Origin: Anaeromusa acidaminophila DSM 3853
Lineage (GTDB): Bacteria > Bacillota > Negativicutes > Anaeromusales > Anaeromusaceae
Reading direction: 5' to 3'
Length of the DNA stretch: 64,000 nucleotides
Assembly (NCBI RefSeq): GCF_000374545.1
Contig: NZ_KB894583.1
Coordinates: 1 to 64,000, forward strand
Part shown: piece after piece, positions 59,108-64,000 of the stretch
How positions within the stretch are numbered: the first letter of the stretch is position 1
How the letters are laid out: each line of letters starts with the position of its first letter
Position numbers and translations under genes: made by a program
Notes under the pieces: model-generated
What the model saw: the letters and a program-made list of their open reading frames with translations, nothing else
Databases searched by the model: none
Told to the model about the DNA's origin: nothing

Positions 59108-59911
59108 ATGCGTTGCAATGAAATTGCGCCTTGTTCGGCGCTGCAGCCGTTTATTGATCGCTATTGGTGCTGGACCGAAGAGCCTTCTGCGCCGCGGCGC
59201 TTGCCTGGTACCGGCCATGAGTTGATGCTTCATTTTGGAACCCCTTGGCGGGCGCGCACTTCGGAACAAGAATTTTCTCTGCCTCGAGCGTATGTTGTGA
59301 CGCCGCGAAGTAAAAGCTGGAAAAATGCAGTGCGCGGTTCAACCGGCTTTTTGGCTGTGCGTTTTCGGGCAGGGGCTTTCCGGCATTTTTGTGGTGAGTC
59401 CGTAGAGCTATTTGCAGATCAAATTAGCGAAACGTCACAGATATGGAAAGTAGGACGGACGGCTTGGCTGCGGCAAGCGATAGAGGCGGCGGATATGCCG
59501 GAACGTGTGGCGGCAGTAGAAGGCGGACTTTTAGCATTGCTAGACCAGTATCGGAAACCGGATGACTGGTTGGATGAGGCGGTGCGACGAATTTACGCCG
59601 GAACTCCCTTGGATAGGCTGCCTTCCTTAGTGTTTAGCAGTGAAAGAACCTTGTTGCGTAAATTTAAAGAGGGGGTTGGCGTAACGCCAAAGGTATTTCA
59701 GAGACTGGCGCGGTTTGAGCGAACGCTGCGCTCCTTAATGCTGGGAAGGACGCACGCATATTTGCCGCTGGCTTTGGCTGGAGGATACTATGACCAGGCT
59801 CATTTCAGCAAAGAATTTAAAAGGCTTGTAGGCGAGACGCCGCAAGCGTATTTATCGCTCGAAAATTTTCAAGCCCATTTTTACTTTTCACGGCGCAAAG
59901 CAGGCGTATGA
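59108..59911 (+). CDS. AraC-family regulator with DUF6597-like N-terminal domain
   Basis: The 267-residue protein has an N-terminal domain like that of AraC regulators with the LxPFIxxYW motif (CSALQPFIDRYWCWTEEP, GTGHELMLHFG). It ends in an AraC DNA-binding domain (YAGTPLDRLPSLVFSSERTL, LALAGGYYDQAHFSKEFKRL). The gene is followed 39 bases later by an EamA transporter gene, a frequent pairing that suggests control of export. GAAAGGAT precedes the ATG. Confidence 0.85.
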   Translation: MRCNEIAPCSALQPFIDRYWCWTEEPSAPRRLPGTGHELMLHFGTPWRARTSEQEFSLPRAYVVTPRSKSWKNAVRGSTGFLAVRFRAGAFRHFCGESVELFADQISETSQIWKVGRTAWLRQAIEAADMPERVAAVEGGLLALLDQYRKPDDWLDEAVRRIYAGTPLDRLPSLVFSSERTLLRKFKEGVGVTPKVFQRLARFERTLRSLMLGRTHAYLPLALAGGYYDQAHFSKEFKRLVGETPQAYLSLENFQAHFYFSRRKAGV

Positions 59912-59950
59912 AAGATAACGAAAGGGCATAGCTTTTTAGGGGGCTTTCGT

Positions 59951-60820
59951 TTGTTGGATAAGGAAAAAGCGTATTGGTATTTAACGCTGACGGTATGCGC
60001 ATGGGGCAGCTTGTATGTTGTTAGCAAAGTAGTGCTGGCGCAATTGCCGGTAGTGACGACCTTGTTTATGCGCTACCTCATAGCCGGGGTAGCGTTGTTT
60101 TTTGTTGTGCGCAAAGTTGGTTTTGAACGTATTGAGCGTGCCGATTATAAGTACATTTTCTTTATTGGCTTTGTGGGGTATTTCGTGTCGATTGCGGCGC
60201 AGCTATGGGGAATTCAATTAGCGAATGCGTCCTTGGCGGCTTTAGTGAACGCTCTGAATCCGGTTTGTATTTTAGTCTTGGCCCTTATCTTTTTGCAAGA
60301 AAAAATACGGGCGTATCAGCTGGTGGCGGTAGCTGCTGCGATGGCGGGCATTTACATCGTGGTAGGCGGCGCTGCCGGAGAAGGTCAATTGGCGGGGGCC
60401 ATGGCGTCGATGGCCTCTGTTTTGTGCTGGTCCTTGATGAGCGTGTTGGTGCGCAAAATTACTAGGAAATACAATCCGGTTGTTGTGACGGCGTATGGAA
60501 TTTGGATTGCCTTGGCGTGTGCGTTGCCTGCCAGCTTGTATGAGCTGTCTCAGACGGAAACGCACTGGGATTGGGCCCTTGCACCCGCCTTGCTCTATCT
60601 TGGTTTGATTTGTACGGCGCTGCCTCATGTGCTTTGGAATCAAAGTTTGTCCCTATTAGAAGCGGGACGCTGCGCCTTATTTTATCCCTTGCAGCCTATG
60701 ACGGCAGCGCTCTTGGGCTGGATGTTCTTGAACGAATCACTCAGTTTTAGCTTTTTGCTGGGAGCGGTTTTGATTGTTGGCGGAGTGCTGATTAGTGTGT
60801 TAGGAGAACGTTTTGCATGA
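59951..60820 (+). CDS. EamA/DMT-family transporter
   Basis: The 289-residue protein has a TTG start behind TTTAGGGGG. Ten membrane helices in two EamA halves are visible: YWYLTLTVCAWGSLYVVSKV, LVNALNPVCILVLALIFLQE, VLCWSLMSVLVRKITRKYNP and FYPLQPMTAALLGWMFLNE. DMT carriers usually export amino acids or metabolites. Substrate unknown. It is probably cotranscribed with the AraC gene. Confidence 0.87.
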   Translation: MLDKEKAYWYLTLTVCAWGSLYVVSKVVLAQLPVVTTLFMRYLIAGVALFFVVRKVGFERIERADYKYIFFIGFVGYFVSIAAQLWGIQLANASLAALVNALNPVCILVLALIFLQEKIRAYQLVAVAAAMAGIYIVVGGAAGEGQLAGAMASMASVLCWSLMSVLVRKITRKYNPVVVTAYGIWIALACALPASLYELSQTETHWDWALAPALLYLGLICTALPHVLWNQSLSLLEAGRCALFYPLQPMTAALLGWMFLNESLSFSFLLGAVLIVGGVLISVLGERFA

Positions 60821-60932
60821 GAGGAATGGACTATAGTCATGTTTGAAATGTGTAAAAATAAGGGAAAAAAGTACTAAGATAACTTGTAATATATAAAAAA
60901 ATTGTGTAAAATAGAATTGTAAATACAAAAAA

Positions 60933-61027
60933 TTACAAATTGGGCAAACTTGCTGAAAAGCAAGGACGCAAAGCCGTGGGTCTAAGGGCTGAAAAGTCTA
61001 GGATTGCCAGGTTGCTGCTTTTTGTGA
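60933..61027 (+). promoter_or_regulatory. c-di-GMP-I (GEMM) riboswitch aptamer
   Basis: Hallmarks appear in order: TTGGGCAAAC, the hairpin CTTGCT-GAAA-AGCAAG with a GNRA tetraloop, GGACGCAAAGCC, then GGGTCTAAGG and the closing GCCAGGTTGC. TTACAAA (60933-60939) and TTTGTGA (61021-61027) pair to close P1. This matches class I c-di-GMP riboswitches. GGTTGCTGC (61010-61018) is nearly complementary to GCAACAACC (61042-61050), the left arm of the terminator, so aptamer and terminator folds can exclude each other. Confidence 0.92.
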
Positions 61028-61036
61028 AGCGTACGT

Positions 61037-61075
61037 AAACTGCAACAACCTTGGTTGATGCAGTTTTTATTTTTA
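61037..61075 (+). terminator. Riboswitch-controlled terminator
   Basis: AAACTGCAACAACC and GGTTGATGCAGTTT are separated by TT, with one A-A mismatch in the stem, and are followed by TTTATTTTT. It lies 38 bases before the start of the small protein gene. Confidence 0.85.
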
Positions 61076-61112
61076 GCATTACGGCTGATTTTTGTGAGAA
61101 AGGAGAGGGAAC

Positions 61113-61295
61113 ATGAAAAAGATCACGGTGGCCGAAGTGGAAAGCGGTATGGTGCTGGCGAAAGAAGTTGTTTCTTCACAGGGGATGATCTTGCTGGATA
61201 AAGGCGTGTGTTTGTCGGATTCTCAAATAGCTACGCTTAGAAAATGGGGGATTGTACATTTGTATGTACAAGCTTCCGCTACGGCGTGTTGTTAA
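61113..61295 (+). CDS. 60-residue protein controlled by c-di-GMP, resembling the N-terminal segment of HD-GYP proteins
   Basis: MKKITVAEVESGMVLAKEVV is followed by SSQGMILLDKGVCLSDSQIA and TLRKWGIVHLYVQ. This pattern (GMVLAKDV, then G.LLL..G..L, then L...GI..V.V) is the short domain often found in front of HD-GYP or HDOD domains. Here it stands alone and ends with two cysteines (TACC). AAGGAGAGGG precedes the ATG. It is the only gene before a terminator, so the c-di-GMP riboswitch controls it alone. It may bind a c-di-GMP enzyme as a free regulatory module. Confidence 0.75.
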   Translation: MKKITVAEVESGMVLAKEVVSSQGMILLDKGVCLSDSQIATLRKWGIVHLYVQASATACC

Positions 61296-61310
61296 ATGAA
61301 CTACAGGGTG

Positions 61311-61351
61311 ATACAGCAAGTCTTATGAAAAAGGCTTGCTGTATTTTTTTA
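61311..61351 (+). terminator. Terminator after the riboswitch-controlled gene
   Basis: ATACAGCAAG and CTTGCTGTAT form a perfect 10-bp stem, followed by seven T residues. Confidence 0.88.
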
Positions 61352-61523
61352 TAGATTCATCAGGATTTTTACAGGATGCTGTATAAGGAGATTTGCCGGA
61401 GAGAGCCTTCAAGAGTAGACAAGAATCGGGAAATCATCTATGCTTATAAAAAGAACAGGCCTTTGTAAGACAAGAAGGCTGTTATATATTTAATCCCAGA
61501 ATTGAAAGGAAAGAAGGAGAATA

Positions 61524-62732
61524 ATGAAAGAAACAGCAAAGGAAAGCGAAGCGCAGTTGGGCTTGCAAGAGGAAGAGGCTAAAAAGGCGGAGCAGGAAGA
61601 GGCCAAGCAAGAAGAAAAACGTTGGCGTCATACGTATAGCGAAAGACCGGGACTGGCCGAAGCACTGTCAGCCAACACCATGCCGGAGCTTACTTTGCTT
61701 CGTCAAAATATGGGCCTTTCAGGCGTTAGCTCGCTGAAAAAGCAGGAACTGGTGCCTGTTTTGGCGGAGGCTTTGCTGTTGCGGGCGCCCGCGCTGTTTC
61801 AACTGTTAGACTTGGTGCAATACCAATGGCTGAAGAAGACGATTGCTGCCGGCGGCTTGCATGTCGTTGGAGAGGAAGAGGAGCCTCTTTGGCGGGAGTT
61901 GGAAACGGTTGGCTGGGTATTTCGCGGGACGTTTCCTGCGGGGAAAGCGGTATTTTTGCCGCAGGAGTTTGCGGAGCTGTTTGCGCGTTTTGATCAGGAA
62001 GGCTTGGGGCAGGTTGCCGCCCGCAATGAGCAATGGACCCGTTTGACAACCGGTTTGCTTCATTACTACGGCGTATTATCAACAGAAGAAATAAAGACGT
62101 TTTTAGAGGCTCTTACAGGCAAGGAAGTAGTGGAAGAAGAAGTATTGGGAGTTTTATCCTGGTACCGTTTATATAGTGACGGCGATATTGCTTGCGGAGA
62201 AGGTTTATGGTGGGACTGGCGCGTTGATGACGTGGAATCGGTTCGACAAGAGCAGGAATTGCGTAGTTCTTTGCCTTTTGCGACTTTTTCGTATGAGCAA
62301 TTGTATGCGGCGGGGAAAGCGGACTTTGTGGAAGACTATCCGGCGTTCCAAGAGCTGCTGGAAGTATTTCAGAGCAATTGGGAGTTGGATCGGCAAGTGG
62401 CCCGAGAATTGGCCGCATATAGTGTAGAAATGATTCGCAACGACAAAGATGTGTCCTTGTTACTGCAGGAACTGGGCGAAGCCTTGGAATTTCCTAACAT
62501 GGAAGTCGTACAGGGGCTTACAAAAGCATTGATTTCCCTGCATAACGAAACGCCGTTGTGGGTGCTGAAAGGCCATGCTCCGCAGGAATTGCGTCTTCAA
62601 GGAGTTGAAGATCCTCACTTGGAGCTGATCAAGAAGAAGCAGCCTGTTGTGAATACCAATAAAATTGGAAGAAACGAATTATGCCCTTGCGGCAGCGGCA
62701 AGAAATATAAAAAGTGCTGCGGCGCAAACTAA
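61524..62732 (+). CDS. SEC-C motif protein with Rho-N-like segment
   Basis: The 402-residue protein has a charged, Glu/Lys-rich N-terminus (1-35) that may be coiled. A SAP/Rho-N-like helical segment follows ([20 protein letters not shown], ~53-80), then a long middle domain of unknown fold. The C-terminal SEC-C zinc motif is [20 protein letters not shown] (CxCx8CC). SEC-C binds zinc and often recruits SecB or ribosome-linked factors. The function is unknown. AAGGAGA precedes the ATG. A small hairpin (61454-61482) sits in its leader. Confidence 0.72.
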   Translation: MKETAKESEAQLGLQEEEAKKAEQEEAKQEEKRWRHTYSERPGLAEALSANTMPELTLLRQNMGLSGVSSLKKQELVPVLAEALLLRAPALFQLLDLVQYQWLKKTIAAGGLHVVGEEEEPLWRELETVGWVFRGTFPAGKAVFLPQEFAELFARFDQEGLGQVAARNEQWTRLTTGLLHYYGVLSTEEIKTFLEALTGKEVVEEEVLGVLSWYRLYSDGDIACGEGLWWDWRVDDVESVRQEQELRSSLPFATFSYEQLYAAGKADFVEDYPAFQELLEVFQSNWELDRQVARELAAYSVEMIRNDKDVSLLLQELGEALEFPNMEVVQGLTKALISLHNETPLWVLKGHAPQELRLQGVEDPHLELIKKKQPVVNTNKIGRNELCPCGSGKKYKKCCGAN

Positions 62733-62778
62733 GGAACAAGTGAAAACCTCAAAAGAGGAAACTGGCGGAGGAACTAGG

Positions 62779-63507
62779 ATGAAACTGGATGTGTGTTTTC
62801 GGCCAGCAGAAGTACAGGGGATGGATTTGAAGGAGACGCTCTGTATTGTGCTGGATATTTTCAGGGCGACGACTTGTATGACTACAGGCATGAAAAATGG
62901 CTGTAAAGCGATTATTCCGGTTCTTTCCTTGGAAGACGCCCGGCAGGTGGCGAAAGAGCAGAAGGAACCGGTTCTTTTAGCCGGCGAGCGGCAGTCGCTG
63001 CGTTTGGAAGGCTGTGAGCTGGGGAATTCTCCTTTTGATTATGCAGCGGAAGTTGTAAACGGACGTGTTGTTGTAGCTACGACGAGTAATGGTACTGTGG
63101 CTATTAAATCGACGGATGGCGCGTACCGGACGCTGATCGGCTCTTTTCTAAATGCCTCGGCGGTTTGCGAGGAGGCTGCACAAGCCGGCAAGGATGTACT
63201 TGTGGTTTGCGCCGGGACGGATGGGTTGTTTTCTTTGGAAGATTCCTTATGCGCCGGCCTGCTGTTGCAGCGTTTAGCCCAACTGCAGCCGGAGGCGGAG
63301 CTGACTGATGCAGCTCGAGCGGCCATGATGTTATACGCAGGCGCGGCGGCTTGTCTTTTGGAAACAGCGGTTGTTAGCCGCAACGGTCAGCGGCTGCAGG
63401 ATATTAACCGCATGGAGGATGTACGTCGTTGCTTTGAAATTGATGCAGTTCCGGTAGTGCCGGAATACCGTGACGGCGTGATACGCTGTATAGGGTCTGG
63501 AAACTAG
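62779..63507 (+). CDS. ComB-family 2-phosphosulfolactate phosphatase
   Basis: The protein has 242 residues from ATG 62779 (GGAGG eight bases upstream). ComB blocks are visible: CIVLDIFRATTCMTTGMKNG (~20-40), LLAGERQSLRLEGCELGNSP, VVVATTSNGTVAIKS and VVCAGTDGLFSLEDSLCAG. The archaeal enzyme removes phosphate from 2-phosphosulfolactate in coenzyme M synthesis. Many bacteria have it without the rest of that pathway, where it may serve sulfolactate or another phosphate ester. No ComA or ComC gene is nearby. It follows the SEC-C gene by 46 bases. Confidence 0.88.
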   Translation: MKLDVCFRPAEVQGMDLKETLCIVLDIFRATTCMTTGMKNGCKAIIPVLSLEDARQVAKEQKEPVLLAGERQSLRLEGCELGNSPFDYAAEVVNGRVVVATTSNGTVAIKSTDGAYRTLIGSFLNASAVCEEAAQAGKDVLVVCAGTDGLFSLEDSLCAGLLLQRLAQLQPEAELTDAARAAMMLYAGAAACLLETAVVSRNGQRLQDINRMEDVRRCFEIDAVPVVPEYRDGVIRCIGSGN

Positions 63508-63540
63508 TACAAGCTGATTTTTGGATTTGAACAATGAAAT

Positions 63541-63588
63541 AGCAAAGGGCTGTCCGCATACAACTGCCTGGACAGCTTTTTTGCTATA
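63541..63588 (+). terminator. Terminator after comB
   Basis: Outer AGCAAA/TTTGCT and inner GGCTGTCC/GGACAGC stems enclose a loop, with a run of six T residues in the right arm. Confidence 0.75.
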
Positions 63589-63607
63589 CATAGAAGGAGG
63601 TGAGCTA

Positions 63608-64000
63608 GTGCAGGAAGAAGCGATTTTGATTGATAAGGCACAGGCGGGAGACCGTGAGGCGGTGAACGCTTTAGTGGCGCTGCACTGGCAGCCTTTATAT
63701 CGTTATTTGGCCTACAAGTTGGGCGATATGGAGGAAGCCAAAGAGTTGTCGCAGGAAACCTGGCTGCGTCTTGTCCGCGCTTTGCCTCAATATCGGCAGA
63801 ATGGAGCTTCGTTCAAAACCTTTTTGTACCGGATCGCAGGTAACTTAGTGGTGGATCATTGGCGTAAGAATGGCCGCAAGCCGGTGGTGCTAGAGCTGGA
63901 AGAATGCGAGCGCCAGTTAGCGGTTGAAGAGGGGCCGGAAGCTTGGACTTTAAGGCAAGAGAGGCAAAGAGTTTTACAAGAAGTGATGGGGGAGCTGCCG
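63608..64000 (+). CDS. ECF-type RNA polymerase sigma factor, truncated by the window edge
   Basis: 131 codons run from a GTG at 63608 (AAGGAGGTGAGC upstream) to the right edge. Sigma region 2 is visible: LIDKAQAGDREAVNALVALH, then LYRYLAYKLGDMEEAKELSQ, ETWLRLVRALPQYRQ and FLYRIAGNLVVDHWRKNGRK, the region 2.3-2.4 block that melts and reads the -10 element. A linker follows, and region 4 would begin at the edge. No anti-sigma gene can be seen within the window. Confidence 0.9.
   Translation, partial: MQEEAILIDKAQAGDREAVNALVALHWQPLYRYLAYKLGDMEEAKELSQETWLRLVRALPQYRQNGASFKTFLYRIAGNLVVDHWRKNGRKPVVLELEECERQLAVEEGPEAWTLRQERQRVLQEVMGELP

Noticed and set aside
1-64000. tRNA or rRNA genes
   Set aside because: No cloverleaf with a recognisable T-loop (GTTCRA in a tRNA context) or rRNA segment was noticed. 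GTTCAA strings in R3 repeats lack acceptor and anticodon stems.

Overview
The window reads as a low-to-mid GC Firmicutes chromosome. Strong AGGAGG-type ribosome binding sites are common, starts include GTG and TTG, and there is a tRNA-sensing T-box leader and a class I c-di-GMP riboswitch. Anaerobic functions (NrfHA ammonia-forming nitrite reductase, a DcuC-type carrier, carboxynorspermidine-type polyamine genes) suit a Negativicutes/Sporomusa-like anaerobe. That placement is inference; no rRNA or tRNA gene was seen to confirm it.

Layout. 1-300: the edge of an IS256-type element, its transposase pointing out of the window. 0.3-4.3 kb: cytochrome c biogenesis (ccsB/ccsA) followed by nrfH and nrfA. 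4.3-6 kb: a repeat-rich gap, a Bax inhibitor/YccA membrane protein and a second repeat-rich gap. 6-13.8 kb: complete kdpFABCDE, including a 27-codon kdpF. 13.9-14.1 kb: a candidate structured RNA ending in a terminator. 14.2-25 kb: mixed housekeeping and secreted functions: GNAT, SDR, FMN 2-hydroxy-acid enzyme, two C39-like secreted proteins around purB, an ArsC/Spx-like protein, an AraC regulator divergent from a DapF-like protein that lacks both catalytic cysteines, and a metallophosphoesterase. 25-27.3 kb: an orphan branched-chain amino-acid binding lipoprotein and an AEC carrier.

27.5-35 kb: eight co-directional genes that look like a catabolic locus: DcuC carrier, Asp/Glu-racemase-family protein, BASS carrier, GlcG/HbpS protein, FadR-type GntR regulator, class II aldolase, BKACE enzyme and four-carbon acid sugar kinase. 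The usual tetronate-pathway partners (PdxA2, OtnC, dehydrogenase) are absent, so the route may be unfamiliar. 35.2-38.1 kb: a fused TIM-barrel epimerase/acyl-CoA synthetase under a T-box whose specifier reads as CTC (leucine).

38.3-47 kb: envelope and polysaccharide genes (DUF6056-like membrane protein, ChbG deacetylase, GtrA, GT2), a GGDEF cyclase, an SH3 protein and an LTA-synthase-like protein. 47-54 kb: a nuclease-helicase of defence type, a TPR glycosyltransferase-like protein, a small HExxH protein, a second AEC carrier, a ClpP homologue with Asn in place of the catalytic Asp, and an RMD1-family protein. 54-59 kb: nspC and carboxynorspermidine synthase, cyclophilin, YigZ and DUF6506. 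59-64 kb: AraC, EamA, a c-di-GMP riboswitch controlling a 60-residue protein, a SEC-C protein, ComB and a truncated ECF sigma factor.

A second layer lies between the genes. Several dispersed repeat families (called R1 to R4 here) fill the larger gaps. In R1 and R2 the copies differ in sequence while matching changes on both arms preserve the stems. This points to selection on, or inheritance of, a folded form, and it is the least explained signal in the window.
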